A stretch of 64,000 nucleotides of DNA, taken from positions 2,935,206 to 2,999,205 of the forward strand of contig NZ_CP018477.1 in the NCBI RefSeq assembly GCF_002277955.1, in the 5' to 3' direction. Positions 18,293 through 28,516 of the stretch are shown here, one piece after another (the first letter of the stretch is position 1; each line of letters starts with the position of its first letter). The position numbers and the translations under genes are program-made. Source of the stretch: Thermogutta terrifontis (GTDB taxonomy: Bacteria; Planctomycetota; Planctomycetia; Pirellulales; Thermoguttaceae). The notes beneath the pieces are model-generated. The model had not been told where the DNA came from and searched no databases. It saw nothing but the letters and a program-made list of their open reading frames with translations.

Positions 18293-18493
18293 GGGACGGG
18301 ACTTTCTTGACCAAGTTCGTGGTAGATGAGATCTCCGCCAATAAAATTGCGGGGAATTATCCCTGTAAAATCCATATCGCCGGCAATGCCAGCACTCCCT
18401 AATGAACGAGTAGCTCACAGATGGCGGCCAGTCAAATGGGCGGAAATCAAACACCGGAGTGCTGATTTTTTGCACCGACCAGGCCAAATCAAA

Positions 18494-18519
18494 CGGGGAC
18501 GGCAACTGTGCCGTCCCCG
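18494..18519 (-). terminator. Hairpin terminator downstream of the SGNH esterase gene
   Basis: Perfect 11-bp stem (CGGGGACGGCA / TGCCGTCCCCG) with an ACTG tetraloop, followed on the minus strand by a T-containing TTTGATTT after a few bases. It lies 54 bp past the esterase stop at 18573. Confidence 0.6.
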
Positions 18520-18572
18520 CGATGTGGAGATGCTGTTCGCGCCTCACACGCCAAGGATGGTGAGACGTTGAC

Positions 18573-20138
18573 TCATTGGGCATCCTTCGTCACGCCCGGG
18601 AAGTCGTCGGTGCGGAATGGGCTGGCTGGCAATCCCGCTTTATTCCAGAGATTGACCACTGGATAGTTGGCCCAACCAAACCGCACGGCGACCGGCTTTT
18701 CCACCTGCGGGCTCCACACGACGACGGTGTCGCCCTGAATCTCTGCCTCCGCGTTGACGAATTTTCGATCTTCGCCGCAGATCGTGAAGCCCGTCAACTT
18801 GTCACCCTTGCAGACCAATCCGCCGTCCACATGGGTGAAATGGAGGATCACCTTGTTGCCCTGAACTTCCATGTGGTCGTAGATGGGGCCCGAGTACTCG
18901 ATATCTTCACCGTAGGCCAGCGCCCTTGCGGCAATGGCGAGGCGTTCACCGACCGGCTGCTTCTTTTTGGGGTGAATATCGTCTTCCTCACCCACGTCAG
19001 TGATAACAGCCATCGCCGTATTGCGGGTATTGAGCATGGTCAAAAGCTGTGCCTCGCGGAGTTCCGCCCAGGCACTTTCGGTCGGCTCCGTTTCAATTTT
19101 CATGAAGGGAGCTAGTTGCACGAAGAGGAAGGGAAAGTCTCCCTGATTCCACGCTTCCCGCCAGGAGGCAATCATTGCCGGGAAGAGTGTGCGGTACTGG
19201 TAGGCCCGCCCCGCATTCGATTCCCCCTGATACCAGATAGCCCCGCGAATGGCATATGGGATGAGCGGCGCGACCATGGCGTTGTACAAGCCACCGGGAC
19301 TGTGCGGATGTTCCGGTCCCATCGGAGGGCTGGGAGGCCGTCGATTGAACTGCTCACCCTTTTCCTTGGCCTGGCGAGCCTGTTGGCGGTATTCCGCCAT
19401 GGCCTCCTCGTACTTCTTCATATTCTCGGGATACTTGGCCAGCGCATCGCGGAAGCGGTCCACGATGGGGGAAAGCTCAGGCATATTGATGAGTTTGTGC
19501 CAGTTCGTCCAGGCCTCGGCCGGCGTCCCGCCATACGAGGTGTTGATCAATCCCACAGCCACCCCGAGCTTCTTTTGCAGGCTGCGTCCGAAAAAGTAAC
19601 CCACAGCGGAGAAGTCCGCCACCGTGTCCGGACCACAGACTGCCCAGGCTCCGTTCACGTCGGTCTGCGGTTCGGGCTTGGCCTGGCGGGGCACGGTGAA
19701 CAGCCGAATCATGGGATTGGCCGAGTTGGCGATTTCTTCTTCGGCGTTGGCTGACGCCCGCACCGGCCATTGCATATTCGATTGTCCGCTGCAAATCCAA
19801 ACCTCTCCGATCATAACATCTTTGAGGACAATTTCATTCTTGCCCTGAATTTTCAGCTCGTACGGTCCGCCCGCGGGCACGGCCTGAAGTTTGACCATCC
19901 ACCGCCCGTGTTCGTCTGCTTTGGTGGAAACTTTTTGATCGCCCAGAGTAACAGTCACCTCTTCGCCCGGATCGGCTGTCCCCCAGACAGGAATCGGCAT
20001 CTGCTGTTGCAGGACAGCATGGTCGGAAAACAGGGCCATCGGTTTAACGTCCGCCCGGGCTGCGGTGAGGGCCCATCCCACCCAACACAGGCCGGTTAAC
20101 AGCAGGACACTTCTCCAGTGGTGCCACACGCGTTGCAT
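18573..20138 (-). CDS. Exported sialate O-acetylesterase-like SGNH hydrolase
   Basis: A 521-residue protein with a signal peptide (about 1-29, SVLLLTGLCWVGWALTAARA). It matches the sialate O-acetylesterase/acetylxylan-esterase SGNH family: catalytic serine in CSGQSNMQWPV (Ser120), the family block GAIWYQGESNAG, and the C-terminal DDIHP carrying the Asp-His of the triad. A beta-sandwich region (30-110) precedes it and a C-terminal beta domain ends it, as in full-length homologues. An Arg/Lys/Gln-rich insertion (EEAMAEYRQQARQAKEKGEQ, about 265-295) is larger than I expect. ATG 20138 has AAGGAG upstream. It likely removes acetyl groups from polysaccharides outside the cytoplasm, alongside the other carbohydrate enzymes here. 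Confidence 0.9.
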   Translation of the reverse strand: MQRVWHHWRSVLLLTGLCWVGWALTAARADVKPMALFSDHAVLQQQMPIPVWGTADPGEEVTVTLGDQKVSTKADEHGRWMVKLQAVPAGGPYELKIQGKNEIVLKDVMIGEVWICSGQSNMQWPVRASANAEEEIANSANPMIRLFTVPRQAKPEPQTDVNGAWAVCGPDTVADFSAVGYFFGRSLQKKLGVAVGLINTSYGGTPAEAWTNWHKLINMPELSPIVDRFRDALAKYPENMKKYEEAMAEYRQQARQAKEKGEQFNRRPPSPPMGPEHPHSPGGLYNAMVAPLIPYAIRGAIWYQGESNAGRAYQYRTLFPAMIASWREAWNQGDFPFLFVQLAPFMKIETEPTESAWAELREAQLLTMLNTRNTAMAVITDVGEEDDIHPKKKQPVGERLAIAARALAYGEDIEYSGPIYDHMEVQGNKVILHFTHVDGGLVCKGDKLTGFTICGEDRKFVNAEAEIQGDTVVVWSPQVEKPVAVRFGWANYPVVNLWNKAGLPASPFRTDDFPGVTKDAQ

Positions 20139-20265
20139 TGTCGCGGTCTCCTTGTTCAAAACACCAACCGACACCGTCGCTTCCAAGGTGGAAGCGCGCT
20201 TCACAAAACAGCGCCTATTGTGTGTCCGCAGAAAGCCGCATGCAAGCCACCCGGTTGTTGCCCCA

Positions 20266-20640
20266 TCCGCAGTTTTGCAAAAACCCACGAGATGCCACGG
20301 GCGCAACGTGCTGTAGGGGCAATTCATGAACTGCCCCTACCAGTCCCAGGGCCCGGATGAAATGGGCCCGCAAATGGAACCGAACATTCGAGCGCTTCTC
20401 AGGATTCGGAGATCAACGGGACGATCGCTCAGGACGGCATCTGCGTCTGTTGGAGGGGCGTCTTCCACGGTATCCGGTGAACACGGAGAGGCACGCTTCT
20501 CGTGCCCGGCGAAACGCAATGCGTCATCTCACGCTGGGAAGCGGACCTGACGAGCATATCCCTCCGAGATGTGGAGTGCGGGGCTTTAGCTCCGCTTTCA
20601 GCGCGGGACTTCAGTCCCCGCCGAAGGCAAATGGATGATC
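20266..20640. repeat. Palindrome array B (composite repeat)
   Basis: Order on the plus strand: a conserved block TTTTGCAAAAACCCACGAGA to GGGCGCAACG (20266-20308), the 28-bp palindrome (20313-20340), a 150-bp segment that recurs inverted at 43060-43190 with roughly 85% identity by eye (shared phrases GGGCCCGGATGAAATGGGCC-like and GCAAATGGAACCGAACATTC), a GGCACGCTTCTCGTGCC hairpin (20491-20507) and the CTTTAG-core hairpins (GGGGCTTTAGCTCC and GGGACTTCAGTCCC) near 20580-20620. It lies upstream of the SGNH esterase gene. Confidence 0.85.
20313..20340. repeat. 28-bp palindrome, copy 2 (one mismatch)
   Basis: Differs from the perfect form by a single T to C in the right arm. Confidence 0.95.
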
Positions 20641-20807
20641 CAATGTCGAATGGCGGACCTGACACGCACGTCCCTCCGGGATTGCACCTGACAAGGAGGT
20701 CCCTGCGAGCTGAATCCCGCTCCGACGTGAATCGCTTCGAACGACCTCGTCCCCATCGGCAGACCAAAAGTGGGGATGTCTCAAACCCGCGTGATTGCGA
20801 AATAAAC

Positions 20808-20840
20808 CGAGCGCCCCGGGGTTGACTGGCGGGGCGCTCG
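20808..20840 (-). terminator. Hairpin terminator downstream of the chemoreceptor gene
   Basis: An 11-bp perfect stem (CGAGCGCCCCG / CGGGGCGCTCG) with an 11-base loop; on the minus strand it is followed by GTTTATTTCG, a weak T tract. It lies 85 bp beyond the chemoreceptor stop. Confidence 0.6.
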
Positions 20841-20924
20841 TCGGCAGGAATCGGGCAGTCCTTCTTGGGTACCGAGGTTTGGGAAATTTGGGGCTTACGC
20901 GGCCGGCTGCCGGGGGAAGAACAA

Positions 20925-22659
20925 TCAGCTTTGATGGGCCAGCTCGCCACGGGTCTTGAATCGAGCAACGAGCGACCGCAGAGCCGTGGCCTGGGCGCCC
21001 AGCTCTTCACTGCACGAGGCAAGTTCGGAGGTGCCCGCGGAGGCTTCCTGCGTGATGGCAGCCACCGATCCGATTGCCTGAACAACCTGCTGAGCGATGG
21101 CGGTCTGCTGCTGTGTCACCTCTGCAATTTCGGAGATCATTTGAGAGGTGCTTTCCACGGCCGCCACAATCTTCTGGAGGGCTCCTCCCACCTGTTCGCT
21201 CAGTTGTGCCCCCTCCACAATCCGTTCCGTGGACTCCTTGATGAGCGTCGTGATCTGGCTGGCAGCGCGGTTGCAGCGTTCTGCCAGCTTGCGGACCTCG
21301 TCGGCCACCACGGCGAAGCCCATGCCGTGCTCACCGGCCCGGGCCGCTTCAATCGCCGCGTTGAGCGCGAGCAGATTGGTCTGGCTGGCGATGTCCGAAA
21401 TCACACCGATGATCTCGCTGATTTGATTGGCACTTGACCGAATCAATTCCATCGATTCCATAGATTTCTCGACCGACTGAGCCCCCGTGTGAGCCAGTTG
21501 ATCGGTATTCCGGGCCTGTGCCGCCGCCTCCATAGCCTTCTGCTGAATCTCCTGAATCAACTGGTTGAGTGTTTGGACAGAGCGGGTCACCGATTCAATC
21601 GCTTCAACCTGGTTTTGTGCGCCCGCTGCAATATCCTGAGAGCGCGTGGCCACAATCTGTGACCCCTCGGCAAATTGGTGGCCGCTCTCCACCACGCTGG
21701 CCACGAGAGCCTCCAAGCGATCGATGAATCGATTAAACCACATCGCCAGCTCACCGAATTCGTCGCGCGTAACGGCGGGGAGACGCTTCGTCAAATCACC
21801 CTCACCCTCTGCAATATCGCGGAGCAATTCCGTGGTGGTGCGAATCTGGCGAAGCGTCTTGCGAATTAGATAAAAGACGCCACCCATGCACACGAGCCCA
21901 CCAACCAAAATGGAACCTAGGAAAACGAACAATGTGCGGCGCGCCTCACTTCGGATCCGATGGCTGATCTCCTCGGTCTGCGCTGCAGTCGTCTGGATAG
22001 CGCTGATTTGCCGCGATCATGCTATTTCGCTCGGCAGTTGCTTTCAGTACCCGTTCGATCTGCGCCTGTTGTTCATCCTGCATCACATCGAGGATATGCC
22101 GGGCCTCATCAAAATGGGCCACCGAGGCAGCCCTGCTAATTTCCGTGGCGGCCTCGCGCTGATCAGGGTGAGCCGCTTTGGCTACGACCTCGCTGGTCAC
22201 AGATTTCCACGCCTGAAAAGCCTCCTGGAATTTCTGATAAAGCTCGCGGAGGGTAGGCGAATCGTATTTTTCGAGGGACTTTTTCACCCGCTCTTCGGCC
22301 TGTCCGAGGTTCTCCTCGCTGGCCTGCTTGGCTTTTTCCCATGCTTCAGGGGTACTGGCGGCGAGGGCTTCCCGTTCCGCCACAAGTGCCTGGTACATAT
22401 CCCGGTCAGCATTCAGCATGAGAGTGATGCTCTCGTAGCGTCCCGCGACTTCCGGCAAATCCTGGGATATGAGCGCTCCCACTTGCTCGTTGATGAGCGG
22501 GTTGATTTTGTGCTCGACCAGGGTGGGGATTTGATGTTCTGCCACGTCATGGAGCGCTCTGTCCAGCGTAGCTAATGCGTACCATCCCACCGCGGAGACC
22601 GTTACCATCAACAAACCAATAAACCCAATAAGCAAATAGGCTTTGGTGCGCAATCGCAT
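20925..22659 (-). pseudogene. Methyl-accepting chemotaxis protein split by a single-base frameshift
   Basis: Two adjacent frames together make one chemoreceptor of about 577 residues. The first (22659 downward) has a transmembrane helix (LLIGFIGLLMVTVSAVGWYA) and a helical sensor domain; near 22002, after ...RNSMIAANQ, it shifts and stops at 21946. Dropping one base near 22002 continues as [20 protein letters not shown], then a second membrane helix ([20 protein letters not shown]), HAMP and the signalling domain. That domain has the conserved hairpin ([34 protein letters not shown]). The total length (1735) is one more than a multiple of three. It is either a sequencing error or an inactivating insertion; a start at GTG/TTG near 21932 could still make the cytoplasmic half. 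ATG 22659 has AGGGAG upstream. Confidence 0.85.
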
Positions 22660-23190
22660 GGTCTTCACAACTCCCTGAAATGTTAACGCCGTTCTTGAGA
22701 CTTTCACCGCAACCACTGCCATTAGGGTGCGTCTCGCGATGCATCGCGATCGACGACTGACACACGATCACAACAAAGGACGTCTTTGAATGGCCAACGT
22801 GGTCGAAAATAGGGCACACGGCTCACGAGAAGACTCTCTCGGAAACTGTCGAGGCCTTCTTGGCTGTTCTTTGCGGAGCCGAGTGCCGGGCTGGCTTGCC
22901 AGCGGATAGCGACTCCATTCGCAGAAACTATAGGTCATGAATTTGGAGGCGTGAGAAAACGTCTGAAGAATCGTTGACTTTGCATCCCGCGAATCCACCG
23001 ACGGATCCGGAATCAAAAGCTCGAGCACAATTACACCAAATCCCACGTGCAACTTTCCAGAAAAGCTGTAATCTTGATACCAGCTAGTCCCGTACAGGCC
23101 ACACAACAGACACTACTGTTGGGCCGCCATCTGGCGGAACGTGACCCCGCCGCCGCAATTGCCCCAGAAGCCTATAGTCTTTAATAGTTC
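22660..23190. other. Intergenic region without a recognised gene
   Basis: About 530 bp between the chemoreceptor start and the GH2 stop, both on the minus strand. The minus frame 22768-23106 has no recognisable family, no ribosome-binding site and a base composition unlike the neighbours. Confidence 0.5.
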
Positions 23191-26100
23191 TCAACGCTGA
23201 TCGGCCGGAATGATGTCGATCTCGGCAATTGAGGTGAAAGGCTGGCCGCGAATTTCCTTCAAGGCAACGAGTTTGAGGAATCGGGCTCGGATCGACTGTG
23301 GGAAGCGGATAACTCTTTCGATCGCTCGGCCGTCCCAGGTGCCCCGAACAATGGCATCGCCCCAGGCCTGGCCGTCATCGCTCAGAAAGACAGCAAATTC
23401 AGCAATTCGCCCGTTAGGATTGCTGTCCTGCCGGGGTAGGACTCTCATCCCGGCCATGAGCACAGGCTGCCCCAAATCAACGATGATTTCATGCGGCGGG
23501 GGCGCGGCCACCGGGTCCCAGGCGGTATGCCACATCGTCTGCGGATCACCGTCAATCGCCAAAGTCGGTTCGTAGCCTGGTTGGAAGCTGTCGGCGGTGG
23601 CCTTCGCGCCAAGGGTTTCGAGGAGACGCGGCTTACGCCACAGGGTTTGCCACTGTACCTCGGTAACCGTGACCGCCGGCTGGAAATTCTCGGAAAGCAT
23701 GTAACGAATGAGACTGCTTCTCAGTTGGCGGGCAACCACTCGTGTGGATAAATCATGCAGCACGTCCATTGAACACACCAAAAGCCGACCGTTTCCAACC
23801 CTCGCTTCCCACAGAAGCCCGAGCTTCCGGGCTTCGCACCAGTCATCGATGGCCTGAACGATGGGGCGGAGATCCCGGGCTAACCCGTCCAGAACCATCG
23901 GCGTGCATGCGTCGAGAAGCTCCTGCCACTGCCAGTCGGCATGAAAATCGGTCGGAAAATCCTTGAGCGCAGGATGCTCAGGATCACAAAGTATTCCCAC
24001 CATATGCACTTTTTGAGTGGGAAAGGTAATCCGGTTCCAGAAAATCGGCTGGAATGTCCCCAGCGTATCTCCCCCAATCCATTTCCTCTCCGGTATGAAA
24101 AGAACGGTTCTGCCCTCCTGGGCAAATCTCCACGCCGTGTGTGGATCTGTGGCCAGTGCAATTTGATCCGGGATCTCCGTGGAAACCTCGGCCGGATAAA
24201 CCCAAATTTTCCAGTCATTGGTCACATCACTATTCTCAAGGCATACTTTCAGCCTGAGGACGGCCGGCGCGGGCACATTGCGAAGGTCGACACTTTGCAC
24301 TGACCCTTCGGTGAGCTGACCGGTGGGATAATCCCGGGGGACCGTTTGCCCAGCCGCAATCACCCGCGGTTCCGGATTTTCTTGGCACAATTCCCATTTC
24401 AGCACGGCGTCTCTGAGGTCCTCCGGACCGTAATGGGCCAGATCGAGCTGGAATTCGAGTTTCTCCTGGTTGGTCCAAACGAACTTTTTCAGCCGAGCCA
24501 GTGGAACGGTGCTGTTGCAGAAACGTCGATATTCCCCGGGAGAACAGTACCCCTTGCTTTCCCAAAACGCGTCCAGCACACCGACAGGAGCGGTCCCCTG
24601 TCCGGGAAAATCGTGCAGATCCAGCAGTTGAAAACCGGCCATGCCCGGCGTCCGCAAAGCGGCTTCGATCTCCTGCTTGTAGAGGATCACCTGAAATCGG
24701 CCGGAAGCCCGGATGAAATCCGCCGCCTGATCGTAGAGGCCCTTCTTTTGCAGGATGTCGCGAAACACCTCCATATTGGACCCGCGGAAAAACCCTGTGT
24801 ACTTCTCAGGTTCGGAGACCACATTGGGGTAAGCGCACCACTGACCGATCTCGTGGCTGACGACGGGAATTCCTGCTTTGGCGATAAATTCACGGTAGTC
24901 GAGCCAGGTTTGCCCTGGTTTATTCAACTGCAGAGGTCCCCAGGCCTGAAGGCGCGGAGCCGGTGTGACGTGATATTGATTGGCTGGTAACTGAGGCCAA
25001 CCTGAGCCGGCCGAGTAACAGCGTCTGGGATCGGCAGCCTTTTGTGTTTCCACCCATTTGGTAAGAAAGGCGTCCCGCTTGGCCACAGAGGGCCCGCCCG
25101 GCTCATTGCTCGCTACCATCAACAGGAAGGAAGGATGATTTCCATACGTCCTGCGAATGCGTGCCGCCTCGGCGTACACAAACGCGTCCTGCGGTTCGCC
25201 ATTGCCGAACGAGGCCCAGCAGGAGCATTCCACCTGGTAGTAAAAGCCCATTTCGTCGGCCGCGACAAAGGCGGCCTCCGGTGGGCACCAGGAATGAAAG
25301 CGCAGGTGGTTGAGGCCGTAGCTCCGCGCCACAGAAAGAATCCGCTTCCAGGACTCCACGTCCGTGGGAGGATGGCCTTCCCGGGGAAAAATGCAGCATT
25401 CCAGTGTGCCCCGGAGGAAGATGGGGCGTCCGTTGAGAACAAACTGAGTTCCGCGGACTTCCAATTGCCGCAAGCCAAATGTCACCGTTTCCACATCATG
25501 ATACGTCCCTTCTCCACGGTCCTGGGTTTTTAACTCCACCGTCAGATCGTACAAAACGGGATGAAATTCATCCCAAAACCTTGCTCGGCCATCCAGGGAA
25601 TAGCGTACCCGCTGGCGCAGGCCGTCTGCGTCCCATCGAACGGGAATTTCCAGTGCGCGGAATTGTTCTGCTGGAGCAGAATCCGCCTGGGCGGCGTGTG
25701 CCCTGGCCGCCAGGAGCAACTGCCCGTGACCGCTGACGCCCGTCCGATTTCCGAGGGTGATTTTCACCTCCACCGCATGCTGGGCCACATCGGGGTAAAC
25801 CTGGACGTCATCGATCCACACCGGGGGACGACGACGCAGTTCCATGCGTCCCACAATCCCGTTCCAGTTCCCCTGGGTCTCATCAGAAATGCTGTGCGCG
25901 CTTTTGCCCACCGGAATCAGGTAACGGTTATCTACGGAAATCGTCAAGCGATGCTTTCCCGGTGTGAGGTATTCCGAGAGATCATAAACGTGGGGCGTGG
26001 CCAGGGAATTCTGGGAACCCACCTCTCGATCGTCGATCCAGAGCGTGCTCTGCCAGTGGACACGCTCAAGGAAAAGGACAATGTGGTCACCCTGCCAATC

Positions 26101-26499
26101 TTCTGGAATTGTTACCTCCCGCTGGTACCAGGCCGGGCCGACATAATGACGCGGCGGAGTCAGAAAAAAAGGAGAACGAAAGTTCTCACGCGTCCAGTAA
26201 GGAGCGAACAGAGAGTCGTTTGCCCTTTTCAATCCGATTCCCGCCAGCCATTGGCTCTCCGGTCCAGGCGGATCGCCATATCCCTGCGCCTGAAGCATTC
26301 CCGGCAGTTGGATGCGATCCGGCAACGCGGTGTCGTACCACCGTTCTACCCGGCCACGATCCTCTGGATCCAGTCGGAAGGACCACTCACCGGATAGATC
26401 GACCGCTCGCTCTGTCGCGTGAATCTTGGCCGACCAGGCTATGCTTACTGCGAACGCCAATACTAATCCCAACTGACCGTATTTCGGTGATCGCGACAT
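23191..26499 (-). CDS. Exported glycoside hydrolase family 2 protein with C-terminal discoidin-like domain
   Basis: A 1102-residue secreted enzyme: signal peptide (1-29), sugar-binding jelly-roll (about 30-220, YVGPAWYQREVTIPEDWQGD), immunoglobulin-like domain, then the GH2 TIM barrel with NGRPIFLRGTLECCIFPREG. Acid/base Glu466 sits in the Asn-Glu pair of MVASNEPGG and nucleophile Glu550 in VVSHEIGQW. Further beta domains follow, and the last 140 residues (TLAIDGDPQTMWHTAWDP, HEIIVDLGQPV) look like an F5/8-type (discoidin, CBM32-like) carbohydrate-binding module. GH2 enzymes are beta-galactosidases, glucuronidases or mannosidases; specificity is not clear. ATG 26499 with GGAGGG upstream is secure. 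It is larger than ordinary GH2 enzymes because of the tail. Confidence 0.9.
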   Translation of the reverse strand: MSRSPKYGQLGLVLAFAVSIAWSAKIHATERAVDLSGEWSFRLDPEDRGRVERWYDTALPDRIQLPGMLQAQGYGDPPGPESQWLAGIGLKRANDSLFAPYWTRENFRSPFFLTPPRHYVGPAWYQREVTIPEDWQGDHIVLFLERVHWQSTLWIDDREVGSQNSLATPHVYDLSEYLTPGKHRLTISVDNRYLIPVGKSAHSISDETQGNWNGIVGRMELRRRPPVWIDDVQVYPDVAQHAVEVKITLGNRTGVSGHGQLLLAARAHAAQADSAPAEQFRALEIPVRWDADGLRQRVRYSLDGRARFWDEFHPVLYDLTVELKTQDRGEGTYHDVETVTFGLRQLEVRGTQFVLNGRPIFLRGTLECCIFPREGHPPTDVESWKRILSVARSYGLNHLRFHSWCPPEAAFVAADEMGFYYQVECSCWASFGNGEPQDAFVYAEAARIRRTYGNHPSFLLMVASNEPGGPSVAKRDAFLTKWVETQKAADPRRCYSAGSGWPQLPANQYHVTPAPRLQAWGPLQLNKPGQTWLDYREFIAKAGIPVVSHEIGQWCAYPNVVSEPEKYTGFFRGSNMEVFRDILQKKGLYDQAADFIRASGRFQVILYKQEIEAALRTPGMAGFQLLDLHDFPGQGTAPVGVLDAFWESKGYCSPGEYRRFCNSTVPLARLKKFVWTNQEKLEFQLDLAHYGPEDLRDAVLKWELCQENPEPRVIAAGQTVPRDYPTGQLTEGSVQSVDLRNVPAPAVLRLKVCLENSDVTNDWKIWVYPAEVSTEIPDQIALATDPHTAWRFAQEGRTVLFIPERKWIGGDTLGTFQPIFWNRITFPTQKVHMVGILCDPEHPALKDFPTDFHADWQWQELLDACTPMVLDGLARDLRPIVQAIDDWCEARKLGLLWEARVGNGRLLVCSMDVLHDLSTRVVARQLRSSLIRYMLSENFQPAVTVTEVQWQTLWRKPRLLETLGAKATADSFQPGYEPTLAIDGDPQTMWHTAWDPVAAPPPHEIIVDLGQPVLMAGMRVLPRQDSNPNGRIAEFAVFLSDDGQAWGDAIVRGTWDGRAIERVIRFPQSIRARFLKLVALKEIRGQPFTSIAEIDIIPADQR

Positions 26500-27078
26500 G
26501 AAAGGCAGTCCCTCCGCAAAGATTTTGCTTCATCCCATCGGAAAATGACGAATCGCTCTGCGCTAACGCATGGTCCCGTCGGACCATGGCTGTAAAAACC
26601 TCGATTAATGTACTGCAAGAGGCGTTTCTCCGCGACCCACTCCGTCGGAAGATCGCCAAGCATTCAACACGTTTCCAGGTCCGAACCGTCCGTCGCAGAA
26701 GAGATCCAGAGCGCATTCAGGGCCGGCTCAAGAAGGGCCGGTTTCACCCGGATTAACGGCACGCCGCGGAAGGCGTCCCTCCAGTGGAGGCTGTGGAACA
26801 CGTCGCGCCCGTGGGCGGATGGGCGGGTCGGGTGTCACCCCGACCGATCGCGATTCTGTCACGAGAAAATCGCCGGTCAACCGACAAGTGAGGCGAAACC
26901 GACGGACCAGAAATTTTTATTTGCCCCCGGAAATCCGTGAAGCATCATGGTATAAATAAGGTTTTCGACGGTTCTCGCCCGAACACGATTGGCCCTGTCC
27001 GGGCGTGGCGCCCGGCCCGGCGCGATGCGAGCCATCATAACAAATCTGTACAGCGCGAATTTGCTGAAGGGAGGATGT
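26500..27078. other. Divergent intergenic region with faint repeat remnants
   Basis: About 580 bp between the divergent GH2 and trpB2 genes; it must hold both promoters. Near 26760-26790 the words CGCGGAAGGCGTCCCTCC echo part of the composite repeat (compare 43060-43080), but no palindrome is intact. No gene seen. Confidence 0.5.
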
Positions 27079-28434
27079 ATGGAGCTGAAACGGTCTCTCC
27101 TGCCGGAAAGCGACCTGCCTGTAGAGTGGTACAACCTGCTGGCCGATCTGCCTGAACCGCTTCCACCGCCGATTCATCCGCTGACCAAGGAACCCCTGGA
27201 TCCTGCCGCTTTGGAACGCATTTTCGCGAAGGAGCTGATCCGGCAGGAAGTCAGCCAGGAGCGATGGATCGGCATTCCCGACGAAGTGCGCCGGGTGTAC
27301 GCCCTATGGCGTCCCACGCCCCTCGTTCGCGCTCGCAATCTGGAAAAGGCGCTGAAAACCCCTGCTCGGATTTACTTCAAAGACGAAAGTCACAGCCCGC
27401 CCGGAAGTCACAAGCCTAACACAGCGGTTGCCCAGGCTTACTACAACAAGATTCAGGGAATCCGACGCCTATCGACGGAGACAGGTGCCGGCCAGTGGGG
27501 ATCTTCTCTGGCGTTTGCCTGCTCCTTCTTTGGGCTGGAGTGCAAGGTTTATATGGTCAAGGTGAGCTATCACCAGAAACCTTATCGACGTGTCATGATG
27601 CAGTTGTGGGGAGCCACGGTAACGCCGAGTCCCTCGGAGGAGACGGAATGCGGGCGCAAGATCCTCGCCAGCGACCCCAACTGTCCCGGAAGCCTGGGAA
27701 TCGCCATTAGCGAAGCCGTCGAAGTTGCCCTCAAGAACGACGACACCAATTACACACTGGGGAGCGTTCTCAACCACGTGATGCTCCATCAGACCGTCAT
27801 CGGTCTTGAGGCCGAAAAACAGATGAAAGAGTTCGGCGATTGGCCAGATGTTGTCATCGGCTGCGTCGGCGGCGGAAGCAATTTTGCTGGCTTGGCTTTC
27901 CCGTTCCTCCGCCACAAACTGGCAGGAAAGGAAATGCGTTTTGTGGCGGCAGAGCCGAAGGCCTGTCCCTCGCTCACCCGAGGCATGTACCGCTACGATT
28001 TCGGCGACACCTCGATGCTCACACCGTTGCTCAAGATGCACACGCTGGGACACAGCTTTGTGCCAGCCGGCATTCATGCGGGTGGACTGCGATATCATGG
28101 AATGGCCCCGATGGTGAGCTTCGCCGTCAAACTGGGCCTGGTGGAAGCTGTGGCCCTCCATCAACGGGAATGCTTCGAGGCCGCCAGGCTCTTTGCCGCC
28201 ACGGAGGGAATCATCCCGGCACCGGAAACCTCGCACGCCATTCGGGCGGCGATTATCGAGGCCCTGAAATGCAAGGAAACCGGCGAAGAGAAGTGCATTC
28301 TCTTCAATCTGAGTGGCCACGGAATTTGCGACCTGGGCGCTTACGAGCGCTATCTGGCCGGAGAGCTGGAAGACTACGAATTGCCACAGGAACAAATCGA
28401 TCAGGCCCTCGCTGAACTGCCTGCCGTCGAGTAG
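27079..28434 (+). CDS. trpB: Tryptophan synthase beta chain, TrpB2 type
   Basis: A 451-residue PLP enzyme of the TrpB2 group, which joins indole and serine to tryptophan. The PLP lysine is Lys112 in [23 protein letters not shown] is the substrate loop and [10 protein letters not shown] the phosphate-binding loop. The long N-terminus ([20 protein letters not shown]) and [20 protein letters not shown] are typical of TrpB2 rather than TrpB1. The ATG at 27079 has AGGGAGG upstream; the open frame from 26989 is discarded. No trpA or other trp gene is adjacent, consistent with TrpB2 acting alone, for example to salvage free indole. An esterase gene follows after 82 bp. Confidence 0.93.
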   Translation: MELKRSLLPESDLPVEWYNLLADLPEPLPPPIHPLTKEPLDPAALERIFAKELIRQEVSQERWIGIPDEVRRVYALWRPTPLVRARNLEKALKTPARIYFKDESHSPPGSHKPNTAVAQAYYNKIQGIRRLSTETGAGQWGSSLAFACSFFGLECKVYMVKVSYHQKPYRRVMMQLWGATVTPSPSEETECGRKILASDPNCPGSLGIAISEAVEVALKNDDTNYTLGSVLNHVMLHQTVIGLEAEKQMKEFGDWPDVVIGCVGGGSNFAGLAFPFLRHKLAGKEMRFVAAEPKACPSLTRGMYRYDFGDTSMLTPLLKMHTLGHSFVPAGIHAGGLRYHGMAPMVSFAVKLGLVEAVALHQRECFEAARLFAATEGIIPAPETSHAIRAAIIEALKCKETGEEKCILFNLSGHGICDLGAYERYLAGELEDYELPQEQIDQALAELPAVE

Positions 28435-28516
28435 GAGGCTATCCTCTAATCTGCGGCTGACCGCACCTGTCGGCCTACGTCTATGATTCATGAAAACCTA
28501 AAAAAGGAGGCATGCC

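Noticed and set aside
20337-20519. Open frames reading through the repeat arrays, with peptide phrases such as AIHELPLP and MFGSICGPI shared between frames at 20.3 and 43.2 kb
   Set aside because: The shared peptides are translations of the shared palindrome and its flank, present in several frames and both strands; no ribosome-binding site or family resemblance supports a protein.
22768-23106. Minus-strand 112-residue frame upstream of the chemoreceptor
   Set aside because: No ribosome-binding site, no domain, Ser/Arg-rich shadow-like composition.
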